Origin: Narthecium ossifragum | Lineage: Eukaryota > Streptophyta > Magnoliopsida > Dioscoreales > Nartheciaceae | NCBI GenBank assembly: GCA_963920575.1 | Contig: OY986973.1 | Coordinates: 496,001-560,000 of the forward strand | Direction: 5' to 3' | Length of the DNA: 64,000 bases | Shown: positions 30,221-41,119 of the stretch, one piece after another | How positions within the stretch are numbered: position 1 is the stretch's first letter | How the letters are laid out: each line of letters begins with the position of its first letter | Notes under the pieces: generated by a model | What the model was told of the DNA's origin: nothing | Database searches by the model: none | The model's input: only the letters and a program-made list of their open reading frames with translations | Translations under genes and position numbers: made by a program

Positions 30221-30639
30221 CTGATCTTAGGATCTCTTATGGACCAGTTTTGAGAGAATTAAATGATAGAAGACACCATCATAGATGAGGAAATCTTCAA
30301 ACATTCTTAATGGCCACCAGCAACCTGTGATGATGGTGAATTCCCAGAGAAGTCCGGCAAAACGGTGTAAAATGGGCGTCAATGGACCCCGACAAAACAG
30401 AGGAGCTTTCATAGTTAATACATGATACATAGTAAAATGGACGCCAATGGACCACCAACAGAGGAGCTTTCACAGTTCATACAGCTATTGACGAGAGAGA
30501 GAGAGAGAGCACGGAATTTTGATCCCTGAAAATAACTAGATTTTTATGTTGTATTGCATCTCCGGTTGAAAAGTCTAAACCAGACTAGAGAGAAATAAAT
30601 GACACAAGTCGTCATCCAAGAGGAAACTCAGTAGGCAAG

Positions 30640-32250
30640 AAAGCTGTGCAAACGTGTTGGTTGCACTATTCATATACGAAACCAAAATAGGAGTTCCTTA
30701 AAACAAGAAATTCTAGGTCTTTGGTTGCAAGCTTCATTTAAGAATCGGAATTGAAGTTCATGCGTTTGATGGAACTCTGAATTCCCGAATTTGATATGAG
30801 AATCCAAAGTTTCCTCAAACGCATGAATTCTCATATTCATAAAATGTACATAAATACCCTTCATCTTTCTTTGATTAAACTGATCAAATGGCTAAAATTA
30901 ATCTTAAAAATATTACATAACCTAAAACCCTATTCTCCATGTAACGTGGCCCACGATCTTCCCTTCAGCAACTGTCGATCTTCCCAGCCATCACTTCCCT
31001 GCCGATCTTCCACTTCAACCGTGATCACCACCAGCGAAATCGAATCAAAGACCAAGCTTTCAGCCTAGGATTAGCCATCAGCGATTTCTTCCCTGTCTTC
31101 TTCTTCCCTGTCTAGGATTAGTACGCACGTCCTCCGTTCCCCCAAAAGCTTTCAGCCTAGGATTAGTACATCCTCCATGCCCCAAAAGATAAGATGATGG
31201 ATTACTTGGTATTCACGCTAATCAAATTAGGTCCATGTCTGTCCTGCTTGAGATATGCACATTCTGGCCATAAGACGTGAGGATTACATGATCTAAAATA
31301 CACAACCTTTTTTTTGTTTGCAATGTGTTGTAGAATGGGGTGAGAGGGTCGATGTTGGACATGTACGATTTCGATGGAGATATTTGTCTCTGCCATTCAT
31401 TTCAAATAATAATCTTATTTTTTCTATCATTATTAATAATCTTTCATTCAAATAAACCAAGGTAATGCAAATACATATATACATAAATATATTCGTAAAT
31501 CTATATTATTAGAGTAAGTTCCCATGTTTATTATGTATACCATCACTTGCAAGTTCTATTCCCATTTCAATTCCCTGACGTACCAAACAACCAGAATTTC
31601 TTTTCAGTTCCGATTCTCATTCCGGATCATGTTCCTATTTCAATCCCCATGACAACCAACGGTGACGTAAGAGACCACCAGCAACCGGGTCATGACGATA
31701 ATGGAGGCTATTCGACTGGGAAAATGATTTGATCGAATGTTGGTATCCATCAAATTAGATTTTATTGCCGTTCAGGGCTCCAATGTTACTTTTTTGCGTT
31801 TCAGTACCCCTTTCCGTACCCCTTCCCTCTCTCATTTTTTGCCATTTTGGGACTCTATTTTTCTAGTTTTTCGATTATAATTTGTGTGCCCTATTTTTTT
31901 TATTGTGATGATTTTTGAGCTGTTGAAAAGAAAACTCAAACTGCTATAACGCCAATCAACAATTGTTTTCAAAATTGAATGTTTTATGGGTGAATTGGGC
32001 TGCCAAGTAAGTGCAAAAAATAAAAGAAGAGAAAATGGGATTCTAAGCCCATAACAAACATTGTGCCCCCAAAACGGTAACAAAATTGATGCATTTAAGT
32101 TGATATATGAATCTTAGGACATTTGCAGAGCATAACACACCAGAAGATGATGTCTAAATGATTAGACTGTCAAAAAAGAAAGTACAGTCGACTCGAATCC
32201 ATGTGTTCTGGAATACCTCAACAGTTTAAGTCCCTACTAAACTAGAGTAA
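30640..32250. other. Intergenic, no gene supported
   Basis: Mostly AT-rich. 30950-31190 is CT-rich with a repeated CTAGGATTAG motif. The stretches at 30720-30830 and 31545-31660 are rich in GGAATTGAA-type and inverted ATTCC motifs and could be remnants of a MITE, but the ends do not match well. None of the frames in this interval is conserved elsewhere in the window. Confidence 0.4.
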
Positions 32251-32283
32251 TGCCTCTATGCTTTTATAAAAACTTTTGGTCGA

Positions 32284-34320
32284 TCACCGGCCACCGGAGA
32301 GAACAGAGGCCGTCATCGTGGAATAAGCAGAAGCAGAAGGATACGATAAAAGATAGTCATCAAACCCCTCATTCTGGAGCAATGGGAGCATGGTAATGCT
32401 CAAGTACGTGGCAGATAGCTCAGGCAATGGCACATGGCCATCCAAGTACTGCATCACTTGCCTCATGCTCGGTCGAGCAGCTGGGAGCGGATGAGAACAT
32501 AGCAAACCCAGCTTCAGCACCAGCTCCAGCTCTTCCACCACGAACTCATCTCCTAGTCTCCGATCTCTAGCCTCCAACAACGTCCCCTTCTGCCAACTAT
32601 CAACCACCCACTCCACTAGGATCATGTCCTGCTGTTGAGAACTTGCCTTCACAGGCCTCCGCCCACAGGCGACCTCAAGAATGAAAGCTCCGAATGCGAA
32701 CACATCAGTGACGGTTGTCACCTTCCCGGTTCTGGCCAGCTCCGGCGCAAGATAGCCCACCGTCCCAACGATATGAGTGGTCGCAGGATCCGCGCCGTGA
32801 TCGTATAGTCTAGCAAGTCCAAAATCTCCCAGTCTCCCATTCATTTCCATATCCAGCAAGACGTTGCTAGCTTTGATATCTCTATGGATCACCACCTGCT
32901 CCCAGTCTTCGTGCAAGTAGAGAAGTCCTGAAGCCACCCCTTTGATGATGCGAAACCTCAGAGACCAGTCCAGAGTTGGCATACTGGTATCATGCAGGTA
33001 CTTGTCTAGGCTGCCATTAGGCATGAAGTCATACACCAAGAGGAGCTCTCCTTTGCGCCGGCAGTAGCCCAAGAGCTGCACCAAATTCCGGTGCCGGAGC
33101 CGACCGATGCTAACAATCTCGGCTATGAACTCCTTCATCCCCTGTCTTGACTCATGAGAGACCCTCTTGACTGCAACCTCCAGTTTAGAACTTGGTAGCA
33201 CTCCTTTGTAGACCCTGCCAAAGCCTCCCCTGCCAAGAAGCTCCTTCTCCCTGAATCCATTGGTCGCCCGAAATAGGTCCTTGAATTTGAACCGATGAGG
33301 ACCGTACTCCATCTCCCAATCTTCTAGGAGCTCTGCATATCTGTTTCGCCTCCAGATGATGTAGACGGCGCCGGCTACCATCAACAACATAACTCCAGCC
33401 CCAACAAAGTAAGGCCATATTGTTGATCTGCTAGAATTCCCCCTCTGACTAGTCTGAGGGAGAGAAGGAAGTGATGCGAGATCGAGAGCTCTGGCGGGTC
33501 CATTCATCTTGAAGCTCCAGCCGACGATGTAGTGAGAGCTAAGAAAAGAGCCAGTTGCTGAAGAGAATCCAACGTACATGGGATCCACTATAATGGTCGA
33601 AAGATTGGTGATAAATGATAAGAGAGGGCGTTCGGGCTTTGCCATATCGATAGGGCTTAAGGTGACGTTGAGCTGCGCTGCAGGACCGTCGTATTCCACC
33701 CATACTTGCATCGGCTGGCCGCTGGCAAGGGTCATGTTTGTGATCCCTCCGGTGGCGTTGGCATAATATCCGGCATGGTGGGATAAGCTGGAGTTGAGAC
33801 CATTGATGTCAATGCCGACATGGTTGTCATCGATGTCATGGAATTCAGGGTTTTGAATCGTGTCGAGCTCGACGCCGACGACATGATTACTGGAATTGCC
33901 ATTGTTGCTGATGTTGAAGAGGCCTAAGTACTGACTCGCCTGAGCTGTGGAGAAGTCTGTGGATGGAGAGAGGAAGAAGACGATGCCGTTGCCGCTCATG
34001 TCGGCATAATCGGAGATTATGCCGAACACGAAGTTGGTCGAGAAGGAGAAAACTTCTTGGCCGCCCGGAGGTTTGCGGAAGTGGAGCGGCACCGGGTAGA
34101 AGGCGTGGCCCTTCACATGGCCGATGTCTGGGGTGAGTCTGAGGAGGCCGTTGGCGGTGATCGAAGCGCTGCCGTCGAGAGTCAAGTTGGCGCCGGTGAA
34201 TCCGCCGAAGATGAATTCATCTTCGTTTGCTGCCGCGCGATTTAGGAGAAGGAAACAGATCAAGAACTTCAACCGCACGGCTCTACTTAATTTGCGCCAA
34301 AGTAGAACAAAGGCCATCAT
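32284..34320 (-). CDS. LecRK copy F: L-type lectin receptor-like kinase, intact
   Basis: Single exon, 678 residues, starting MMAFVLLWRKLSRAVRLKFL. The internal Met used by other copies is Val here, so translation must begin upstream; this supports the long signal sequence in A, B and D too. It is the most divergent member: lectin domain with ASITANGLLRLTPDIGHVKG, hinge with QTSQRGNSSRSTIWPYFVGA, a membrane helix ending VAGAVYIIW. The kinase has GRGGFGRVYKG, VAVKR, HRDIKASN, DFG, and GTVGYLAPE where the others have GTMGY. The C-tail is SASAYSTMTASVLSGGR. All catalytic residues are present. Confidence 0.93.
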   Translation of the reverse strand: MMAFVLLWRKLSRAVRLKFLICFLLLNRAAANEDEFIFGGFTGANLTLDGSASITANGLLRLTPDIGHVKGHAFYPVPLHFRKPPGGQEVFSFSTNFVFGIISDYADMSGNGIVFFLSPSTDFSTAQASQYLGLFNISNNGNSSNHVVGVELDTIQNPEFHDIDDNHVGIDINGLNSSLSHHAGYYANATGGITNMTLASGQPMQVWVEYDGPAAQLNVTLSPIDMAKPERPLLSFITNLSTIIVDPMYVGFSSATGSFLSSHYIVGWSFKMNGPARALDLASLPSLPQTSQRGNSSRSTIWPYFVGAGVMLLMVAGAVYIIWRRNRYAELLEDWEMEYGPHRFKFKDLFRATNGFREKELLGRGGFGRVYKGVLPSSKLEVAVKRVSHESRQGMKEFIAEIVSIGRLRHRNLVQLLGYCRRKGELLLVYDFMPNGSLDKYLHDTSMPTLDWSLRFRIIKGVASGLLYLHEDWEQVVIHRDIKASNVLLDMEMNGRLGDFGLARLYDHGADPATTHIVGTVGYLAPELARTGKVTTVTDVFAFGAFILEVACGRRPVKASSQQQDMILVEWVVDSWQKGTLLEARDRRLGDEFVVEELELVLKLGLLCSHPLPAARPSMRQVMQYLDGHVPLPELSATYLSITMLPLLQNEGFDDYLLSYPSASAYSTMTASVLSGGR

Positions 34321-34443
34321 CCTCTGGTTTCAGAGGTATTGAACTGATTGATGACCAAACATGAGTAATTGCCTGGATTCTATTGACTTCAAATGTTCAT
34401 CTATCTGGTTATGAGGGCTAACTTTTTGAGGTAGGGGAGGTTG

Positions 34444-34560
34444 ACTCAAGTGGCTGGTATCTGGTGGTCATAAAGGAGTTGGTCTTCGGTTTCAATCCCC
34501 CAAACCCTTGTTAGAAATGTTAGGCAGCCTGCCAACAGTTAGGGCCATGAAACCTTAGCA
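34444..34560 (+). repeat. Possible tRNA-derived SINE fragment
   Basis: TGACTCAAGTGGCTGG resembles a Pol III A box and GGTTTCAATCC, about 40 bases on, a B box. The upstream DNA of E and G lacks this stretch between GGTTGAC and the GCGAGCAAA-like segment. There is no A-rich tail or target duplication that I can define. Confidence 0.25.
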
Positions 34561-35127
34561 TCTTTTCAACCATAGCGAGCAAACCATCAAAGAAGAAACT
34601 AGATTTTGATGTTATATGGCATCATCTCCAGCTGAGCATTTAGCCCAGCTTTGAGTGAATTATTAAATGATAAATGTCACCATCCTAGAGGAGAAAATCT
34701 TCAAACACCATTACTGGCGGTCCTTACTGGCGGTGGCCACCAGCAACCTGTGAAGATGACGGGCCAGGTACGTTGAATTGAACTATTCAGCCGCCTATGT
34801 GGAATTTCCAGCGAAGAAATCCGGCATCTTTCCGACGCGCAAATGGCGTACAAATGGACGGCAATGGACCCCCACAAACAAAGGAGCTTTCACAGTTCAT
34901 ACATGGTTCTTCCCTGGAATCCCCACTGCCTGAGCTATTGACTTGAGAGAGAGCAATCTAGCACGGAGATTTTGATACCTAAGACTCCCATCTTAATCAA
35001 ACACACAAGTCTTAAGATTCATAGGCCAATTAGAGTTAGTAGGTCGAGCAATGTAAACATTATCATAACTAAGAATGAGATGAAGATAATGTCAGCCATT
35101 TGGCTGAATAGTTGAAGATTCCTAGTG

Positions 35128-35977
35128 GGGTAATTTAAATGCACCACAACAATGTATAAGTGCACCACATTCCATGTAAAATGCCTAAATTGTCTTTTCT
35201 TCCTCTCGTGGTGATGGTGGTGCTGCTGGCCACCGCGATGGGGTTGTCGGGGTGGGCTGCGGCGGTCAATGAGGAGGGATTTCCAGACGTCGGCACCGGT
35301 GGGGATGTGATCATGGTGGCATGGGGGCTCCATCTCCTGGTTGGATCGTCGGTGGCGCAACGTCGGCTCTCTTGGAGAAGAAGAGCCATGACCAACAACT
35401 GCGGGGAATTGCCGGATCAGACCGGATGTCATCGGGAAAGGGAAGAGAAAGAGGCGGAAGGGTGTGAGGTACCCAAATCTGGTGTTAGATGGGGATTTGG
35501 AGGTCAGGGGCGGTGGTGTAGAGAGGTGGCGGCACTGGGTTCCGACGAGGTGAAGTTTGGGTGGTTCTCCGCCGGTGTGGAGGAGTTGTTGGCGCTGCAG
35601 GCGGTGTCAGGAGAGGTCAAGAGGGGATATGGGGCTACATGGTGGTCATAGCTTGTCACGGTGCTCGAGGCTTCACCAGAGAAGGAGGAGAAGTGGTTGT
35701 GGGGGCCTTCGCTGGGATCAATGGAGGTTGGCGGGGGTGGTGTTGCTCGCAGCAAGGAGGTGACGGGTGGGAGCTCCGACGAGGTCGAAGACGTCTAGCT
35801 GTTTTGCTCACAACAAGGAGGGCCCCCACCCCCCGCCGCAGCCCACCCCAGCCACCCCCGTCGCCGGTGGCCAACACCACCACCATCACTACGAGAGAAA
35901 GAACAAAAGGGTATTTTCAGTATTTTTAAAAAAATGTGGTGCACTTATACATTATCATGGTGCATATAAAATGACCC
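35128..35977. mobile_element. Mutator-like element, 850 bp, in the LecRK F upstream module
   Basis: Inverted ends of about 145 bp start GGGTAATTTAAATGCACC on the left and, read inward, GGGTCATTTTATATGCACC on the right; both continue into AATGTATAAGTGCACCACAT. Flanks are TTCCTAGTG (35119-35127) and TACCTAATG (35978-35986), a decayed 9-bp target duplication. The homologous place behind G is uninterrupted (TTCGGAGTG at 40331-40339, running on into ATTAGCATAAA). The GC-rich interior is open in several frames on both strands (35160-35651 is the longest), but I recognise no captured gene or transposase. Confidence 0.85.
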
Positions 35978-36229
35978 TACCTAATGACGAGCATAAATGG
36001 ACCAAAACGGAGATTACCAAGAAACTCTACGGAAATATCTCAAATGACTGGTGTGCAGCACATGGAAGAGACCACGAACCCAATTGGTACAGTATTCTCC
36101 AGTGCCCGAAGCGCCGAAGCCACTCTTGCGATTCCAAATTTCCAATGGCTGAAGGACCTTAAGTGGGCATCGGCCCAACATTGGGATCATGGTCGGGTTG
36201 GGTCAGATTGCTGAGACGTATATATCTAT

Positions 36230-37420
36230 TACTGCTTCTTGATCAATTGCTGGTGTCATGGGCCTGACGTTTTAGCCATTCAGAATATACACTATACTCC
36301 CAATGTTCTTAACCATGATGCACACAACCCATGATCAATGAATTGAGAATCATCAGACACAATCGAATTGAGTACCCTTGACAATAGATTCAAAATCAAA
36401 TATATGACTCAGTTGATACCAGAATCAGAAGATATTTGCGCAGCCTAAGAGAAATGTTTAAAGTGATTACACTGGTTAATAAGAAAGTACAATCAAGTCG
36501 AATTCGTGTGTCATGGATGAGGTTTTCAATCCTCCATCAAAAGGATTTTTTTTTCCTATTATTAATCAAGAGAGAAATATTCAACAACTCTTAATGTACA
36601 CCAGAAAATATATTTCTTTTGTGTGCATGTAAATCGAAGGCAGCAGTTGCAATGGCTTCAGCATGCGAAAGTAAACACCGGTGAAAGTGAAGCCATGAAA
36701 AGGGAAGCTCAATATCATTATCAAAAAGCATGGACAGTTAATATAACTGACTAGCAGTTCAACTGTCAGACACGATGAAGACAACTGCTAATAGAACCGC
36801 TACAACCGCTGAAGAAACAGAGCAGTATAAAAACCCAAATGATACAACAAGGAAGCTCTCTCGCAATCCAGAAACCAGAGCAAGACTCATGTCACAGTAT
36901 GCTTAGCAAATATTATTTGTATCTTACATTTAGGTCTTTCATAGGTCCGCCTTGCACCCTTATATAACAGGTCCGCTCTGCGTCTCTTGTAAAACTTACT
37001 CGCCTCGCTTGCAAGTAAATAAAATAGTCGGAACCATAAGCGGTGCCACCTTTGCAATTAATAAAATCTTTTCGACGGTGCCGATTTCGGAGCCATCAAA
37101 GCAAATCATTTTGTCCTTGTTCCATTGCAATTAACTCACTTTCGTCCTATCTCTTTTCACGTCCTTAACGCCCTCCACTCGCTTTCGAGGAGGTTGGATA
37201 ACGCACGTCCCTGATCCTCACGAATTATCTTTGTTCGCCGAAAGACATCACATTTCACACGCAAACACTTAGGTCATGTATGACATCTTTGTTTGATACA
37301 ATGGTAGAGTGAAAGACAATTTCTTATGCCAGAATAAAAGGACTTAAATACTTTAAGGAAAAAAAAACAAAACTTATTATAAAATATAGCTAAGCAAGGA
37401 ACATCCTAATTCTGTAAAAT
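36230..37420. other. Intergenic, no gene supported
   Basis: AT-rich sequence between the F upstream module and the 3' flank of G. Nothing structured was recognised beyond short homopolymers. Confidence 0.4.
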
Positions 37421-37672
37421 GACTCTATTTGTTTTTGGTCTCCTCTACATATGCAAATACTATCACTCATGCTTCTATGCTTTTATCCATCGGTCGATTT
37501 TGCATTGCTAGATACAACATCAGTTCGTGCACTTGTTTGGTGTGCTCCATCGCAACATCGTTTACAACAAAAACTCCCTCTATTGTAGACCGATGTAGAA
37601 TCATTCACCTTAATTACGTGCTACAATGCGGACAGCACTGCAATGCAATGCGTCAAACACTTGAAACTTACA

Positions 37673-39661
37673 TCAATTACCGGCCACCAAAGATAACAGA
37701 GGTGACGCCGAGGAAGAAACAGAAGTATACGATGTGAGAAAGTCATCAAACCCCTCGTTCTGGAGCAATGCAAGCATACTAACGCTCAGGTTAGTCGGAG
37801 ATAGCTCAGGCATTGGCGCATCACCATCCAAGTATAACATCACTTGCCTCATGTTAGGCCGAGCAGCCGGGAGTGGATGAGTACAGAGTAACCCCAGCTT
37901 CAACACCAGCTCCAGCTCCTCCACCACGTACTCATCTTCTAGTCTCGGATCTCTTGCCTCCAGCAACGCCCCCCTCCGCCAGTTGTCCACCACCCACTCG
38001 ACCAAAGTCAGATCCTCCTGTTGTGAACTCGCCTTCACAGGCCTCCGCCCACATGAGGCTTCAAGAACGAAAGCTCCGAATGCAAACACATCAGTGACAG
38101 TCGTTGCCTTGCCGGTTCTGGCCAGCTCCGGCGCAATATAGCCCATTGTCCCGACGACATGCGTGGTTTCGGGATCGGCACCGTGATCGTACAGTCTAGA
38201 AAGTCCAAAATCTCCTAGTCTCCCATTCATTTCGATATCCAGCAACACATTGCTAGCTTTGATGTCTCTATGGATCACCACCTGCTCCCAGTCTTCGTGC
38301 AAGTAGAGAAGTCCTGAAGCCACCCCTTTGATGATGCGAAACCTCCGAGACCAGTCCAGAATTGGCATAGTGCTGTCATGAAGGTACTTATCTAGGCTGC
38401 CATTAGGCATGTAGTCATACACCAAAAGGAGCTCTCCTTTGCGACGGCAGTAGCCCAAGAGTTGCGCCAAGTTCCGGTGCCGGAGCCGACCGATGCTAAC
38501 GATCTCAGCTATGAACTCCTTCATTCCCTGTCTTGAGTCATGTGAGACCCTCTTGACTGCAACCTCCAGTTTAGAACCTGGTAGCACTCCTTTGTACACC
38601 CTGCCGAATCCTCCGACGCCGAGAAGCTCCTTCTCCCTGAATCCCTTCGTCGCGCGGAATAGATCTTTGTATCTGAATCGATGTGGGCCGTACTCCATCT
38701 CCCAATCTTCCAGCAACTCTGCATACATTTTTTGCCTCCTGACGATGTAGATGGCGCCGGCGACCATGAACAGTATGATTCCAGCCCCAACAACAAAAGG
38801 CCATACTGCTAATCTAGAATTCTTGCCGTCACTAGTCCGAGGAAGCGAAGGAAGTGATGCGAGATCGAGAGCTCTGGCAGTGCCATTCATCTTGAAGCTC
38901 CAGCCGAGGATGTAGTGAGAGCTTAGAAAAGGGCCAGTTGATGAAGAAAAACCAACATACATGGAATCCTTTACAATGGTTGAAAGATCGATTGTAGACG
39001 ATAAGAGAGGGTGTTCAGGCTTCGCCATGTTGATGGGGCTTAAGGTGACGTTAAGCTGCATTGCCTGGCCGTCGTAATCCACCCATACTTGCATTGCCTT
39101 GCCGCTGATGAGGCTTACGTTTGTGAACCCGGCCGTGGCGTTGGCATAATATCCGGCATGGTGGGATACGTTGGATTTGAGACTGTTGATGTCGATGCCG
39201 ACATGGTTGTCGTCGATGTCTTGAAACTCAGGGTTTTGAATCGTGTCAAGTTCGACACAGACCACATGATTACTCGGATTGCCATTGTCGCTGTAGTTGA
39301 ACAGGCCTAGGTACTGGGCTGCTACAGCTGTAGAGAAGTTTGTGGAAGGAGAGAGGAAGAAGACGATGCCGTGGCCGCTGAGGTTGGCATACTTGGAGAT
39401 GATGGCGAACACGAAGGTGGTGGAAAAGGAGAAGACTCCGTCGCCAGCCGGAGGTTTGCGGAAGTGAAGAGGCATCGGGTGGAAGGCATGGGCCTCGATT
39501 TCTTTTGTAAAGTTGGTGAGCATGAGGAGGCCATTCGGAGTGATCGTAGAGAGGCCGTCGAGGGTCAAGTTGGCGCCGGTGAATCCGTTGTAGAAGAATT
39601 CATCTTGGTTTGCTGCTGAGAGACTGAGGAGAAGGAAGCCGACCAAGAACTCCAACAACAT
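37673..39661 (-). CDS. LecRK copy G: L-type lectin receptor-like kinase, intact
   Basis: Single exon; the ATG at 39661 (MLLEFLVGFLLLSLSAANQ) gives 662 residues. The open frame upstream begins only with GTG. It closely resembles E, with VCVELDTIQN, DNHVGIDINSL, WPFVVGAGIILFMVAGAIYI, GVGGFGRVYKG, VAVKR, HRDIKASN, DFG and APE. Particular to G are DFGLSRLYDHG in place of DFGLARLYDHG after the catalytic loop and VLEASCGRRP in place of VLEVACGRRP; neither touches an invariant residue. A W-box-like TTGACC lies at 39773-39778, about 112 bases before the ATG. That would suit defence-type WRKY control, but a 6-base motif is weak evidence. Confidence 0.93.
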   Translation of the reverse strand: MLLEFLVGFLLLSLSAANQDEFFYNGFTGANLTLDGLSTITPNGLLMLTNFTKEIEAHAFHPMPLHFRKPPAGDGVFSFSTTFVFAIISKYANLSGHGIVFFLSPSTNFSTAVAAQYLGLFNYSDNGNPSNHVVCVELDTIQNPEFQDIDDNHVGIDINSLKSNVSHHAGYYANATAGFTNVSLISGKAMQVWVDYDGQAMQLNVTLSPINMAKPEHPLLSSTIDLSTIVKDSMYVGFSSSTGPFLSSHYILGWSFKMNGTARALDLASLPSLPRTSDGKNSRLAVWPFVVGAGIILFMVAGAIYIVRRQKMYAELLEDWEMEYGPHRFRYKDLFRATKGFREKELLGVGGFGRVYKGVLPGSKLEVAVKRVSHDSRQGMKEFIAEIVSIGRLRHRNLAQLLGYCRRKGELLLVYDYMPNGSLDKYLHDSTMPILDWSRRFRIIKGVASGLLYLHEDWEQVVIHRDIKASNVLLDIEMNGRLGDFGLSRLYDHGADPETTHVVGTMGYIAPELARTGKATTVTDVFAFGAFVLEASCGRRPVKASSQQEDLTLVEWVVDNWRRGALLEARDPRLEDEYVVEELELVLKLGLLCTHPLPAARPNMRQVMLYLDGDAPMPELSPTNLSVSMLALLQNEGFDDFLTSYTSVSSSASPLLSLVAGN

Positions 39662-40129
39662 GGCTCTACTTTGCAACGGAGAAAAAGAGAGGATGGCTAT
39701 GGGATTGATTGATGACCAACCATGAACTAAGGACTTGCAACATTCCTTGTTAACTTTTTGGGGTAGCGGAGGTTGACCTTTCACATAGGGTATTATTGCT
39801 GGAGATGATCATAACTAGTGGCTGAAATCTAAGGGCAGGATATTAGGAAATTTTAAGCCACGACGAGCAAAATCCACGGGAAGAAAAAAAAATAAGATCT
39901 AGACCAGCTTGAGGAAGCGTAGGAGACAAGGAAGCTCTCAAACACCTCATCAGTGGCCCCCAGCAACCCGTGAAGATGGTAGCGCACGTCGAATAGAATT
40001 ACTCAGCCGCATATGTACAAGAAGGCCGTCCACGACCACGAGCAAGCGGTCAAGAAATTGGCCTCCTATGACCCCACAACGGAAGATCCTTTTTTCTTTT
40101 TCGAAAACTTGAGCCGCAAGGCTGAACCA

Positions 40130-40430
40130 CTTTACATTACAACGGAAGAGCTTCTAACACGGAAATTTTGATCCCTAACAATCCGATCTTAATCAAACAC
40201 AAGTCAATCACAGATTCACAGGCCAATAATACAAGTTAATAAGTCAAGCAATGTTATCCTTATCTTAAGGAACAATGAATTGAAGATAATGTAAGCTATT
40301 TGGCTGGGAAAATGAAAGGATTGCTGAAGTTTCGGAGTGATTAGCATAAAAAGGATCAAAACAAATTGCAATGGGAAAGATCATATGAAAGAGCCAAGAT
40401 TCTTATCCGATGGGAGCATGACGCAATTAT
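40130..40430. repeat. LecRK upstream module behind G (partial)
   Basis: Matches the F copy (34950-35110 plus 36000-36060, which the Mutator-like element splits) and the C copy (21230-21450), with GATCCCTAACAATCCGATC and CATATGAAAGAGCCAAGATTC. It provides the uninterrupted target site of the insertion in F. Confidence 0.7.
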
Positions 40431-40549
40431 CAAGTTACCAAGAAACTAAGAGCATATATCTCAAATGACGGCGTGTAGCACATGGAAGAAATATCAGAAG
40501 GGATGAAGAAAAATCATTGTGAATAGCTTAATATTCATCATCAAGCCTG

Positions 40550-40960
40550 CTTCGGCTTTTTTTTTTATGCCAATGTTCTTGCAGAATCCCTTTCGGAGGA
40601 AGTTTGGGAGAGTGGCTATATCTCCAAAAAATAGCAAGGATGTCTTAGTTGCTATTGGGATCTGGTGCAACTTTTTATCATAGAAAACATCGAACCAGTC
40701 GGTTTAGTGTTCTCTGGATTTGGAAGATCTCAGTTCTATTACTTGCTCAGATCAAAGGATGTAAGATTACACCATCAGCTTGGCCAAACTTTCTTGCATT
40801 CTGCCAAAAAGCTAATAGCAGACCAGCTTAAAAACATGGAAGACATGGAGAATGTTCTACTTATACTATTAGCATCTGGACTTTGTAGTGAGAAGTTTGA
40901 CAAAAATGAGGCAAATCAAGAAATGACCACTTGGTCTCAAGAACTAAAATAAAAATATAA
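40550..40960 (+). other. Open stretch of unknown identity
   Basis: A plus-strand frame at 40665-40952 reads MQLFIIENIEPVGLVFSGFG and on to HSAKKLIADQLKNMEDMENV, with a non-repetitive, protein-like composition. The frame upstream of the Met is also partly open (ESLSEEVWESGY) but has a stop. It could be a degenerate exon of some gene, perhaps captured. I cannot assign a family, and splice sites were not obvious. It is the only unexplained coding-like signal between G and ERG28. Confidence 0.3.
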
Positions 40961-41119
40961 CCAGTCAGAAATTCAAGGTCCTGATGAACTAAAACGATAA
41001 TACATGAGTAAGAGTTCACTTGAAAGTCGGATAGGAGAGTAAAATAACAGCTCAACAAGTATATTAGAAGCTCTCAGAGGGCACCTTCATCACAAGAAAA
41101 GAGAGACCCCTCAGGGTTT

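Larger units (their letters stand above)
27500..30230. repeat. Duplicated block carrying LecRK E (partner about 37600-40110)
   Basis: Besides the coding sequence, the 3' flank (CTGCTACAATGCGGACAACATTGC here, GTGCTACAATGCGGACAGCACTGC in G) and the upstream DNA (GGAAGCGTAGGAGACGAGGAAGC here, GGAAGCGTAGGAGACAAGGAAGC in G) are shared with copy G. The unit of duplication was therefore about 2.5 kb or more. Confidence 0.8.

Noticed and set aside
30720..31660. A MITE or Mutator-like element with ends at about 30720 and 31660
   Set aside because: The GGAATTGAA-type stretches look alike in style, but the proposed ends pair poorly and no target duplication is present.
34487..34500. A tRNA gene (B-box-like GGTTTCAATCC)
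   Set aside because: No cloverleaf can be formed around it; at most it is a SINE remnant.
35160..35651. A 163-codon protein gene
   Set aside because: It spans the inverted end and GC-rich interior of a Mutator-like element; the opposite strand is equally open and no domain is visible.
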